NCBI GenBank assembly: GCA_902790405.1 | Contig: CADARW010000003.1 | Location: 1-41,255 of the forward strand | Source: an uncultured Bacteroidia bacterium | Lineage (GTDB): Bacteria; Bacteroidota; Bacteroidia; Bacteroidales; ML635J-15 | Length of the DNA stretch: 41,255 bases | Direction of reading: 5' to 3' | In this document: in pieces, positions 23,208-31,165 of the stretch | Position numbering within the stretch: position 1 is the first letter of the stretch | Layout: each line of letters begins with the position of its first letter | Program-made: the position numbers and the translations under genes | The notes under the pieces: generated by a model | What the model was told of the DNA's origin: nothing | The model's database searches: none | The model's input: the letters and a program-made list of their open reading frames with translations, nothing else

Positions 23208-23603
23208 ATGAAAAGAATTGTAATGAATTTTTTGCTGGTAATAGCGTTCGGCCTGTTTGGTATGCAGTATTTATTTGCGCAGGAACGCAGTCTTACCCCC
23301 TACGAGGAGCAGTATATGAAACTGGCTGGCGATGCGATGTATAAAATCGGTGATACCCTCAACGAAAAAGCAACGCCCGAGGAAAAGTTCGTAATGGGTT
23401 TATTGATGTCGAAGAAGATGGAGCCGATATATCAGGCACAAACCGATTACGAAAAATTTGTAGCTGCAGAAAAGTTTCTCAACGAATTTTTAGGTCCGTA
23501 TTACCTGTTTACCCCGGGAACATATTTCGAGTACGAATTGCAGTCGGTTGCCAACTGGTATTTTACGGAGAAAACGAAATTGAAGAAAAACTATGGGGAA
23601 TAA
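23208..23603 (+). CDS. Small exported protein of unknown function
   Basis: 131 residues from the ATG at 23208. An earlier in-frame ATG at 23202 would add only two residues. The N-terminus (MKRIVMNFLLVIAFGLFGMQ) and the FAQE junction form a signal peptide, so the protein is probably periplasmic or secreted. The mature part is helical, charged and rich in aromatic residues, without cysteines. No family recognised. It starts 14 nt after the DnaE-like stop, so the two may be co-transcribed. Confidence 0.7.
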   Translation: MKRIVMNFLLVIAFGLFGMQYLFAQERSLTPYEEQYMKLAGDAMYKIGDTLNEKATPEEKFVMGLLMSKKMEPIYQAQTDYEKFVAAEKFLNEFLGPYYLFTPGTYFEYELQSVANWYFTEKTKLKKNYGE

Positions 23604-23656
23604 CATGACGCAAAAGATAAAGAACTGTGAAATTAATGAAAGTGAAAATAAATAGA

Positions 23657-23664
23657 TATATTTG
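23657..23664 (+). promoter_or_regulatory. -7 box of the nuclease-phosphoesterase unit
   Basis: TATATTTG fits TAnnTTTG. It predicts transcription start near 23671, just before the 23677-23720 hairpin. Confidence 0.5.
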
Positions 23665-23676
23665 CAATACCGTTGA

Positions 23677-23720
23677 TGTTTTTACTTGAATTTAATCGCG
23701 ATAAATGTCAAGTAAAAACA
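23677..23720 (+). promoter_or_regulatory. Leader hairpin of the nuclease gene
   Basis: TGTTTTTACTTGA (23677-23689) and TCAAGTAAAAACA (23708-23720) form a perfect 13-bp stem with an 18-nt loop, at the very 5' end of the predicted transcript. It lacks a U-tract, so it looks like a leader structure or an operator dyad rather than a terminator. Confidence 0.55.
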
Positions 23721-23757
23721 GATATGGCAAATTTTAGGTCATAAATGAATATATAAT

Positions 23758-24576
23758 ATGAATCATTTAGAGTTTTTTGAAGTTGTCAAATCCTACCTTG
23801 GAACTAAAAACAATAGTGAACAGGGAGGAGAATATAAAGGTAAAAGATATATGCATATTTTGGACATTCCTAAAGGTAAAACAAAAGAGAATGTTGTAAA
23901 AGAATCAAATCTTCTTCCTGAGATAAAGAAGTTGCCATGGATTCCATTTAAGCTACATCGTTATGCACATCATTTAAATTCTTCCCAAATTATGTGCTAC
24001 AATTTTTTTAGGCGTTTTATTGATAATAATGACAACCCCTCTAAACAACTAGTAAAAATATTACAAGATTATTGTCCTTTACTGGAATACAGTAATGATG
24101 CAAAATGTAAGTTTGAATACATTGAGAATGATGTAGCAGAAAAAACAAATTTTGACTTTTATATTGAAAGTGGAGGCATAAAGGTATATTGTGAAATAAA
24201 GTATACCGAGCAGTCCTTTAGCAAATCAGGTGGCGGTAAAAATCCAACAAAACAGTTTAAGGATATTTATAAACCAATTATTGATGGCAATAAAGATCTT
24301 TGGAAATGCGAAATCACAGAGAAAGATGTTATGGAGGATTACTACCAGTTGTTCCGGAATGCAATGAGAGCAAAAACTGAAAGGAAATATGTTTTGTTTA
24401 TTTGCCCCAAAGATAGGGAAGACTTGAAAAACAATTTCATAGAGTTCAAAAATAATTTTCTGGAAAATGATGAAATGATTCGGTATGTATATTGGGAGGA
24501 TTTGATTTCTAAGGCAAAATCCCAAAATGTTAATATGGATTCTTTTGAAGAGAAATATTTTGGTTATAAGATATGA
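23758..24576 (+). CDS. Orphan PD-(D/E)xK nuclease, PGN_0703-type putative restriction endonuclease
   Basis: A 272-residue, lysine- and asparagine-rich cytosolic protein. The block KTNFDFYIESGG followed by IKVYCEIKYTE provides D133 and E146-x-K148, a PD-(D/E)xK catalytic signature. The preceding HLNSSQIMCYNFFRRF is typical of the family annotated as PGN_0703-like putative restriction endonucleases. No methyltransferase or specificity gene is adjacent, so it is an orphan. The coding sequence is clearly more AT-rich than its neighbours, suggesting horizontal gain. Its TGA overlaps the metallophosphoesterase ATG (ATGA, 24573-24576). A leader hairpin precedes it. Confidence 0.7.
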   Translation: MNHLEFFEVVKSYLGTKNNSEQGGEYKGKRYMHILDIPKGKTKENVVKESNLLPEIKKLPWIPFKLHRYAHHLNSSQIMCYNFFRRFIDNNDNPSKQLVKILQDYCPLLEYSNDAKCKFEYIENDVAEKTNFDFYIESGGIKVYCEIKYTEQSFSKSGGGKNPTKQFKDIYKPIIDGNKDLWKCEITEKDVMEDYYQLFRNAMRAKTERKYVLFICPKDREDLKNNFIEFKNNFLENDEMIRYVYWEDLISKAKSQNVNMDSFEEKYFGYKI

Positions 24577-25139
24577 AACTCCTTCACCTCTCCGACACTC
24601 ACGGTCTTCACCGAAAGATAAAGGATTTGCCTGTTGCCGATGTCCTCGTTCATAGCGGTGACATCAGCAATAGTGGCACCGAGGAAGAGGTGTTGGATTT
24701 CCTAAACTGGCTGATAGAACTGCCGTACCAACATAAAATTTTCGTAACTGGCAACCACGACCTTTGCCTCTGGGAGGCAGAAAATATCGAAGATTTGCCC
24801 GACAATGTCCATTTCCTGCAGGACAAAAGCGTAACAATCGATGGCGTCAAGTTCTTCGGGCTGGCATACAACCATCCGGAAGAGCTGATTCCTGCCGACG
24901 CCGATGTGGTCGTCACCCACGAACCTCCAGTAATGATACTCGACGAGTCGGCTGGAGTGCATTGGGGGAATGTCCCGTTGCGAAACCGAATTTTGCAGGT
25001 TAAGCCACGCTACCACCTTTTAGGTCACGCACACAATAGTTACGGTACTGTAGAACGCAACGGCATCGTTTTCTCAAATGCAGCCTTGCTTGACGACATG
25101 AACCGTCTGGTCAGGAAACCGAAAATATTCTGTGAGTAA
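24573..25139 (+). CDS. Calcineurin-like metallophosphoesterase
   Basis: A 188-residue phosphoesterase with the five metal-binding motifs in order: D8-x-H10 (LSDTHG), HSGD (27-30), GNHD (about 60-63), THEPP (about 114-118) and GHAH (about 151-154). The small size and motif spacing fit MPPED-type or YfcE-like single-domain phosphoesterases acting on nucleotides or phosphodiesters; the substrate is unknown. GC content and codon use resemble the core genes, unlike the AT-rich nuclease gene to which it is coupled by a 4-nt overlap. The nuclease gene may have inserted upstream of it. Confidence 0.88.
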   Translation: MKLLHLSDTHGLHRKIKDLPVADVLVHSGDISNSGTEEEVLDFLNWLIELPYQHKIFVTGNHDLCLWEAENIEDLPDNVHFLQDKSVTIDGVKFFGLAYNHPEELIPADADVVVTHEPPVMILDESAGVHWGNVPLRNRILQVKPRYHLLGHAHNSYGTVERNGIVFSNAALLDDMNRLVRKPKIFCE

Positions 25140-25155
25140 ATCGACGCATATAACT

Positions 25156-25190
25156 TGTTGTTAAGCCCTAAAAAATTAGACTTAACAACA
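25156..25190 (+). terminator. Hairpin after the metallophosphoesterase gene
   Basis: TGTTGTTAAG (25156-25165) pairs perfectly with CTTAACAACA (25181-25190). There is no T-run, so terminator function is uncertain. The left arm lies in a 16-bp direct repeat ATAACTTGTTGYTAAG found at 25150-25165 and 25213-25228. Confidence 0.5.
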
Positions 25191-25257
25191 TATTATAAGC
25201 AAAATATTGCCGATAACTTGTTGCTAAGTGGTTTTAAAAAGGTTGCTATATACATGT

Positions 25258-25286
25258 TGACTCATAATACTATTAGTATTAAGTCA
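25258..25286. repeat. Bulged palindrome abutting the MITE-like element
   Basis: TGACT-CA-TAATACTA-T-TAGTATTA-AGTCA: two nested stems separated by a 2-nt bulge. It overlaps the left end of the 161-bp inverted-repeat element by 4 nt. Confidence 0.5.
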
Positions 25287-25443
25287 TTCCGTAAAACAGA
25301 ACGAACAGCATAAGGAACGTTGCTTGTGAGTTCGTTTATGCGGAATCTCCTATAGAAGCGTTTTCAATTGGAGATTCCGCATAGTTGAACAATATTACGC
25401 TCCCCGTTCCGTATCGCGTTATTGTTCTAACTTGCGGAATGAC
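25283..25443. mobile_element. 161-bp MITE-like imperfect inverted repeat
   Basis: Outer arms GTCATTCCG (25283-25291) and CGGAATGAC (25435-25443). Inner perfect 13-bp arms ATGCGGAATCTCC (25338-25350) and GGAGATTCCGCAT (25370-25382). The segments between also align as imperfect complements (AGAAC, GGAACG blocks), so the whole unit is one long dyad with a 19-nt loop. No ORF. It lies in the 581-bp gap before the aspartate kinase gene and looks like a miniature palindromic element. No target duplication is recognisable. Confidence 0.6.
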
Positions 25444-25631
25444 AGTTCAGTAGCATACTCTTTACTCAACTTGTATATAGATTCCTTAAAAAATGAGTTA
25501 ACAGCAGATAATAGGTTGGTGATGTGAGGATATTGGGCATTGTATAAAAACATTGTTGCAAAAAGGTTTTATTATCAAATAATTGTGAATAATGTTTTGC
25601 TTTTAATGGTAGCAAAAACAAAAAACAACCT

Positions 25632-25639
25632 TATTTTTG
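25632..25639 (+). promoter_or_regulatory. -7 box of the aspartate kinase gene
   Basis: TATTTTTG, an exact TAnnTTTG match. It implies a leader of about 75 nt that contains the 25668-25695 palindromes. Confidence 0.5.
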
Positions 25640-25667
25640 TGGAACAAAACTAAAAACTACAATGTAA

Positions 25668-25695
25668 AAACGCGCCATGGCGCGTTTCTAGAAAC
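25668..25695 (+). promoter_or_regulatory. Overlapping palindromes in the aspartate kinase leader
   Basis: AAACGCGCCATGGCGCGTTT (25668-25687) is a perfect 20-bp palindrome. It is overlapped by GTTTCTAGAAAC (25684-25695), a second perfect palindrome. Both lie between the -7 box and the ATG at 25721, so they could be an operator or alternative leader folds. Confidence 0.55.
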
Positions 25696-25720
25696 TTGAA
25701 ACATAGAAACAATAAATCGT

Positions 25721-26971
25721 ATGAAAGTATATAAATTCGGCGGTGCATCAGTAAAGACACCACAGGCAATAGAGAATGTCTATAACATAATAAAGGACGA
25801 AAACGAACTGGTAATTGTAGTTTCGGCAATCGACAAGACAACCAACCATTTGGAACGCCTCGTCAACTACTATTTCAACGGCGACGAGCAGAAAAATGTC
25901 GAGTTCGAGAACATCAAGAAGTTCCATCTTGACTATGTCGCCGAAGCCTTTGGCGGCAAGACCGAAACGGTTTGCAAGAAATTGAATTCGCTTTTCGAGG
26001 AAATTGCCGAACGCATCGACGGCATTCCTACCGACGATTACGATTTCGAGTACGACTCCATCGTATCGTACGGAGAACTTCTCAGCACTACCATTTTCTC
26101 GGAATACCTGCGCTATCGAGGAAAAGCAAACAAGTTCATCGACATACGCCGCTATATGGTCACCGACTCCAATTTTCGCGATGCGAAAATCGACTGGAAA
26201 CTTTCGGAAAAGAAGGTGCGCAAGGCATTTTCGGATGCAAACAACAATGTTTTTGTAACGCAGGGCTTCATCGGTAGTGACATCAGCCACCATACCACTA
26301 CGCTCGGACGCGAGGGTTCGGACTACTCGGCCTCATCGATTGCACATATCATTGATGCCGAAAGCGTTACAATCTGGAAGGATGTGCCAGGCATTATGAA
26401 CGCCGACCCGGCTTGGTGCGACTTTGCCGAGAAGTTGGACGAAATCTCGTTCCACGAAGCTATCGAACTTGCCTTCTACGGAGCCAAGGTCATCCACCCG
26501 AAGACCATCAAGCCAATCGAGAACAAGAACATTCCGCTGTATGTTCGCTCGTTCAAGGACCCGTCGGCAAAGGGAACAGTAATCCGCAAGTTGGACTACT
26601 ACCTTGACCTTGTTCCTGTGTATATCCTCAAGCAGAATCAGGTGCTGATTTCAATTTCGCCAAAGGACTTTTCGTTCATCGTGGAGGAAAACATGAGCAA
26701 CATTTTCGGACTGTTCGCCAAGTATAAGGTAAAGGTGAATGTGATGCAGAATTCGGCAATCGACTTTTCGGCTTCCATCGATGCCAACAACCGCAACTTC
26801 GATGCGCTTGTCGCAGATTTGCAGAAGGAATACTTTGTGAAATACAACGAGAACCTGCAGCTTATCACCATCCGCTACTACACCGACGAAGCCATCAACC
26901 GAATGATTTCGGGGCACAAGGTGTATATGACGCAAAAGAGCCGTAAGACGGCAAGGTTCGTGATAGAGTAA
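25721..26971 (+). CDS. Aspartate kinase (monofunctional)
   Basis: A 416-residue enzyme making aspartyl-4-phosphate, the first step towards lysine, threonine and methionine. KFGGASV (5-11) is the N-terminal nucleotide/aspartate signature. TTLGREGSDYSA (about 190-201) and the WKDVPGIMNADP block (about 214-225) complete the amino-acid-kinase domain. A regulatory ACT-type region occupies roughly 305-400. There is no homoserine dehydrogenase domain, so this is not the bifunctional ThrA type. It has a leader with palindromes and is convergent with the capD-like operon, 2 nt apart. Confidence 0.93.
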   Translation: MKVYKFGGASVKTPQAIENVYNIIKDENELVIVVSAIDKTTNHLERLVNYYFNGDEQKNVEFENIKKFHLDYVAEAFGGKTETVCKKLNSLFEEIAERIDGIPTDDYDFEYDSIVSYGELLSTTIFSEYLRYRGKANKFIDIRRYMVTDSNFRDAKIDWKLSEKKVRKAFSDANNNVFVTQGFIGSDISHHTTTLGREGSDYSASSIAHIIDAESVTIWKDVPGIMNADPAWCDFAEKLDEISFHEAIELAFYGAKVIHPKTIKPIENKNIPLYVRSFKDPSAKGTVIRKLDYYLDLVPVYILKQNQVLISISPKDFSFIVEENMSNIFGLFAKYKVKVNVMQNSAIDFSASIDANNRNFDALVADLQKEYFVKYNENLQLITIRYYTDEAINRMISGHKVYMTQKSRKTARFVIE

Positions 26972-26973
26972 AT

Positions 26974-28863
26974 CTATTTCTTGCTGTCGAGGCTTTCGAA
27001 TACCGAATTGTTACTGATAAATTCGGGAACTATTTTCTTCATCTCGGCAACAATTTCCATATCGTTGCGCAACGGAGCGACTTCTATCAAGTGCTCAATG
27101 GGCTTTGCAACCTCATCGTGATCGTAGACGCGAACTTTTGCAACCATAATCTGCTTGTTTTCGGTAGGAATTGTATTTTCCTTGGTAGCAAGAAGTTCCT
27201 CGTACAACTTTTCGCCAGGACGCAGACCCGTGTATTTAATTTCGATGTCGCTGCCGACCTTAAGTCCCGACAAGAGAATCATCTTTTCGGCGAGTTTTGC
27301 AATCTTTACAGGCTGTCCCATATCGAAAATAAAGATCTCGCCACCAGTTCCCATGTTTCCTGCGATGAGTACGAGCTGGCAGGCTTCGGGGATAGTCATG
27401 AAGAAACGAGTTATTTCGGGATCGGTAACTGTTATTGGACCGCCATTCTCGATCTGCTTGCGGAAACGTGGAATTACCGAACCATTTGAACCCAAAACAT
27501 TACCGAATCGAGTGGTAATGAACTGAGTGGAAACATTTTCACGATTGTTGAGCGACTGGGTGTAGATTTCGGCGATACGCTTGCTTGCGCCCATGACATT
27601 GGTGGGATTCACGGCTTTGTCGGTACTTACCATGACAAACTTCCATGCTCCATACTTTACAGCAGTGTCGGCAAGAATCTTAGTTCCCATCACATTGGTT
27701 ATCACAGCCTCGGCGGGATGGTTTTCCATCATCGGGACATGCTTGTACGCAGCAGCATGATATACAATTTCAGGCTTGTACTTTTCGAATACCTGGTCGA
27801 CAAGTTGCCTGTCGCGCACATCGCCTATTACAATCTCTATATTGTTGAACTTATAGTCCTCACGTATTTCGAGTTCTATGTCGTACAAAGGCGACTCGGC
27901 GCAGTCGAACAAAATTATCGACTTGGGGCTAAAGCGGGTCAACTGTCTAACGATTTCGCTACCTATGGAACCTGCTGCTCCTGTGACCATGATGACCTTA
28001 CCGCCAATGTTACGGTTCATGTCGTTCTGGTCGATGCGAATTTCGGGACGTTCGAGCAAATCTTCAATTTTAAACTTACGCAACTGATTTACCGACAGTT
28101 CGCCATTAACCCATGTAGTAACCTCGGGAATTGTACGTACGTCGACATTGTGAGCCAGACAAATGTCGAGCACAAAGTTCTTGCGTGCCACCGAAAGGCT
28201 ACGTTCCGATATAATGAGCAGCGATACATTCTTTTCCTCTATTATGTCCTTGAGGTCCTTGAGATGGTATATGCGCAATCCGTCGATTTTGTTGCCCGCC
28301 ACTCGCTGATGATGCTCTACAAAGCCGACCACCTTGTACTGCGACCTACGGTCTCGCTCGATGGCTCGTTTTGTGGTCTGGGCAAGGTTGCTCATACCAT
28401 ATATCAGGACATTATTGACATCCTTCTGCTGCATATTGTATTCCAAATACAATATTTTTATCAGCAATCTTGAGAAAATAAGCGTTGAGGCAGAAATAAA
28501 AGTATCAATAATGATAATCGAGAGCGGAATAATATATTTTCCGAGTACAGCCAGTCCTATGATATCGGCAAGCACCAAAACTGCAGACCCACAAACAATT
28601 ACAACAACAATCCTTATTATGTCGTGCATACCAGTGTACCTCACCATTCCCGAATAGGTCTTGCCAATAAGGAAAGATATAGCTCTTACTAATATAACAA
28701 TCAGTATTGCTATCGGCATTATTGTTCTTTCGGCTTCGGTAATATGGAAGTTAAACCTCAAGTAGTAGGCAAGAAGTATAGATGCGAAGCACATTACCGC
28801 ATCGATTAAGAACACGACCCACCGTGGTGTAATTCGTCTTAATATGTTTATGTTTGGTGTCAT
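26974..28863 (-). CDS. Membrane nucleotide-sugar 4,6-dehydratase (CapD/WbpM family)
   Basis: A 629-residue protein with four N-terminal membrane helices (about 15-125), a CoA-binding-like domain (about 145-260) and a C-terminal extended SDR domain. VTGAAGSIGSEIV is the NAD-binding loop, YHAAAYKHVPMME the family block, and STDKAVNPTNVMGASKR contains the unusual T/S-M-K catalytic residues that replace the usual YxxxK. The family makes UDP-4-keto-6-deoxy sugars for capsule, O-antigen or glycoprotein glycans. It is the last gene of the operon, overlapping the methyltransferase gene by 4 nt. Confidence 0.92.
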   Translation of the reverse strand: MTPNINILRRITPRWVVFLIDAVMCFASILLAYYLRFNFHITEAERTIMPIAILIVILVRAISFLIGKTYSGMVRYTGMHDIIRIVVVIVCGSAVLVLADIIGLAVLGKYIIPLSIIIIDTFISASTLIFSRLLIKILYLEYNMQQKDVNNVLIYGMSNLAQTTKRAIERDRRSQYKVVGFVEHHQRVAGNKIDGLRIYHLKDLKDIIEEKNVSLLIISERSLSVARKNFVLDICLAHNVDVRTIPEVTTWVNGELSVNQLRKFKIEDLLERPEIRIDQNDMNRNIGGKVIMVTGAAGSIGSEIVRQLTRFSPKSIILFDCAESPLYDIELEIREDYKFNNIEIVIGDVRDRQLVDQVFEKYKPEIVYHAAAYKHVPMMENHPAEAVITNVMGTKILADTAVKYGAWKFVMVSTDKAVNPTNVMGASKRIAEIYTQSLNNRENVSTQFITTRFGNVLGSNGSVIPRFRKQIENGGPITVTDPEITRFFMTIPEACQLVLIAGNMGTGGEIFIFDMGQPVKIAKLAEKMILLSGLKVGSDIEIKYTGLRPGEKLYEELLATKENTIPTENKQIMVAKVRVYDHDEVAKPIEHLIEVAPLRNDMEIVAEMKKIVPEFISNNSVFESLDSKK

Positions 28864-29489
28864 GATTTTCTAAGTATGATAACTCTATGATTATCGTTAT
28901 ATAATTGCTTGAAATTAAACGTATTGCAAATGTAATTTATGCTCTCGTTGCTATAAAAGCACACATGTGTGGGGTCGTTTTTGTAGTACCAGCTGCCGAA
29001 ATCGGTATTTTCGAGCACCATTTCTGTCATTATGCCCAGAATGCCATTTGTATTTAGCATGGCGCATATTTTTTCCAATTCCTGCTTAGGATTGAAAAAA
29101 TGTTCGAAACATTCTGTTGCAAAAATGAAGTCGAACTTAGCTCCGGACTGGCATTCGGGAAAGAAAAAAGGATCGTAATAAGAACATTCTACACCTTTTT
29201 CCCCGACTAACTGCGCCAAAACAGGATTCGGTCCGCATCCATAATCCAAGCCTTTCATACCTTTGGAAAGGTATTGCATCGAAGGCTCAATTATACGATT
29301 CAGAAAAGCCACATATCCAGCATCGTCTATATTGTTCCGATGGAACGAATATCTCTTTTTCTCTTCATCGGGAAGTAGCCGTTCGGTTGCGTCCATATAC
29401 ACTAGCCCGCATTGGTGGCAACGATGATAAGTGCGTCCGCCAGCAGCAAACGAGTTTTCGTCGGGCATATTGCATAATGGACAATTCAT
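28860..29489 (-). CDS. Class I SAM-dependent methyltransferase with N-terminal zinc ribbon
   Basis: 209 residues. An N-terminal four-cysteine motif (C3, C6, C24, C27: CPLC and CHQC) forms a probable zinc ribbon. LDYGCGPNPVLAQL (81-94) is the SAM-binding motif I, and FDFIFATECFEHF contains the motif II-like acidic block. Such proteins are often sugar or small-molecule methyltransferases near surface-glycan genes, which fits the capD-like neighbour. The substrate is not deducible. It starts 2 nt after the gldH stop and overlaps capD by 4 nt. Confidence 0.88.
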   Translation of the reverse strand: MNCPLCNMPDENSFAAGGRTYHRCHQCGLVYMDATERLLPDEEKKRYSFHRNNIDDAGYVAFLNRIIEPSMQYLSKGMKGLDYGCGPNPVLAQLVGEKGVECSYYDPFFFPECQSGAKFDFIFATECFEHFFNPKQELEKICAMLNTNGILGIMTEMVLENTDFGSWYYKNDPTHVCFYSNESINYICNTFNFKQLYNDNHRVIILRKS

Positions 29490-29491
29490 GG

Positions 29492-29971
29492 CTATTCGTC
29501 GTTTTCGGCAAGTTCGACACGCAGGCCCATATCCATGATACCTACGAGATTTTCGGTGCGCATTGCCTGATTGTATTCAACATGGTATTTTCCTGGCATT
29601 GCAAACCTAACGTTCTTCTTCCATAATATCTGCGTATCCCAAATATCGCCCAGTCCGCTTCCGAGCCACTTTCCATGGTCGTCGGCAAGCACACATTCGA
29701 CAGTATCGACAGCCTTGAGTCCGCTTGGTGCCCACGAATCGACAAACAGCCACAAGTTACTATACGGATACTGGTTGGCATGGCGCACATTGATATATAC
29801 GTCGTGCAATGCTGCTGTGTCGGTTATTTCAAACTCGAACCGCAACGGCGAAGAAGCGTTCCATACATAATCGTCGACTTCGACATACTCTTCATAAACC
29901 TTACGTCCGTCGCAAGAACTAAGTCCCGCCAACACAGCAACTGCAAACAACAATACGATCAAATTTCTCAT
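29492..29971 (-). CDS. gldH: Gliding-motility-type lipoprotein GldH
   Basis: A 159-residue lipoprotein with lipobox LSSC (cysteine 20). The body has the GldH pattern of a beta-rich domain with VYINVRHANQYPYSNLWLF and an aromatic-rich C-terminal half ending near DMGLRVEL. In Flavobacterium johnsoniae GldH is needed for gliding and chitin use. It is widespread in non-gliding Bacteroidota, where its role is unclear. The holB-ricT-gldH order is a recurrent Bacteroidota arrangement, which raises confidence in this name. Confidence 0.88.
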   Translation of the reverse strand: MRNLIVLLFAVAVLAGLSSCDGRKVYEEYVEVDDYVWNASSPLRFEFEITDTAALHDVYINVRHANQYPYSNLWLFVDSWAPSGLKAVDTVECVLADDHGKWLGSGLGDIWDTQILWKKNVRFAMPGKYHVEYNQAMRTENLVGIMDMGLRVELAENDE

Positions 29972-29973
29972 AG

Positions 29974-31164
29974 TTATTCAGTTTTTTCAGGTGCGGGGTT
30001 ATTCTTATTTTCCGGCTTTGCAGCTCCTTCGGCAGGCTTATTCTGCTTTTTCATCTTGTTGCGATTCCTATTCTTAGACTTCGGTTTCTTAGCCTTGTCG
30101 AAACGGGTAATGCTCTCGGAGTTAAGCTCGTCGGTATATGAAATCGAACGCGAACCGGTCTTTTCCATCTCGAAAACGTTCTCTGGCAGAATACCCTTCC
30201 TGTTTTGCTCAACAATATTTTTCACAGTATCCACATCAAGGATTTTCACTGTAGGTATATCGTTGATTCTGACTTCGTAGTACATCTGCCTCTTGAAAAT
30301 ATCGTTCTTGATATGATGGGCATCGCCTTCCTTTGTCCTGAGCACCGAAGCATTCTCGGGGAAATCCTTGCGGGCATCGAGGTAAACACCGAGTTCGTAG
30401 TTGAGGCAACATTTAAGCTTACTGCACTGTCCGGCCAGTTTCTGCGGATTGAGGGTAAGTTCCTGCAGACGTGCCGAAGTTGTAGATACCGAATTGAAGT
30501 CCGACATCCATGTAGTGCAACACAATTCTCTTCCGCACGGACCTATACCGCCAATTCTTCCAGCTTCCTGACGAGCACCTATCTGCTTCATTTCGATGCG
30601 GATATGGAATTCCTCTGCCATGCGTTTAATAAGTTCACGGAAATCGACACGCTCCTCGGCGATATAGTAGAATATTGCCTTTGTCTTGTCGCCCTGGAAT
30701 TCGGTGTCGCCAATCTTCATCGACAGGTTAAGTTCCTCGGCGAGTTCACGTGTACGAAGCATGGTCGGACGTTCGAGAGCTATTGCCTCCTGCCATTTTT
30801 TTATGTCGTTGGCACGGGCTTTGCGGTAAATCTTCTTGACGTCGGCGAGTCTAAGGTTCTTCTGCTTGCGCATCTGGTAGCAGGCTATCTGCCCTATTGC
30901 CGAAACAATTCCTATATCGTGTCCTGGCGACGACTCTACTGCGACAATATCGCCGACTTGCAATGGCAAGTCGAGATTGTTTTCGTATATGCCTTTACGT
31001 GTATTCTTGAATCTAACCTCAACATAGCGCGACTGCGAAAGCGGATCGTTGATATCGGCCAGCCAGTCGTACACATCGAGCTTGTTGCAGCAACCTTTTG
31101 CCGAAAACGTACAGTTGCAATCGTCGCAATTGTCTATTGGGATACTTACTATTCTGTCTTCCAT
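29974..31164 (-). CDS. ricT: PSP1-domain protein RicT (YaaT)-like
   Basis: A 396-residue cytosolic protein. An N-terminal cysteine cluster (C13, C16, C18, C25, C26) precedes the PSP1 core, with the diagnostic GGIGPCGRELCC and LKCCLNYE blocks. In Bacillus, RicT works with RicA and RicF in a 4Fe-4S complex that tunes RNase Y-dependent mRNA processing; partners in Bacteroidota are unknown. The last ~60 residues are a disordered, basic and Pro/Lys/Asn-rich tail. Gaps to holB (1 nt) and gldH (2 nt) show tight operon packing. Confidence 0.9.
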   Translation of the reverse strand: MEDRIVSIPIDNCDDCNCTFSAKGCCNKLDVYDWLADINDPLSQSRYVEVRFKNTRKGIYENNLDLPLQVGDIVAVESSPGHDIGIVSAIGQIACYQMRKQKNLRLADVKKIYRKARANDIKKWQEAIALERPTMLRTRELAEELNLSMKIGDTEFQGDKTKAIFYYIAEERVDFRELIKRMAEEFHIRIEMKQIGARQEAGRIGGIGPCGRELCCTTWMSDFNSVSTTSARLQELTLNPQKLAGQCSKLKCCLNYELGVYLDARKDFPENASVLRTKEGDAHHIKNDIFKRQMYYEVRINDIPTVKILDVDTVKNIVEQNRKGILPENVFEMEKTGSRSISYTDELNSESITRFDKAKKPKSKNRNRNKMKKQNKPAEGAAKPENKNNPAPEKTE

Positions 31165-31165
31165 T

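Noticed and set aside
23758..24576. A complete restriction-modification system
   Set aside because: No DNA methyltransferase or specificity gene adjoins the nuclease. The nearby 28860-29489 methyltransferase is in another operon and lacks DNA-methylase motifs.
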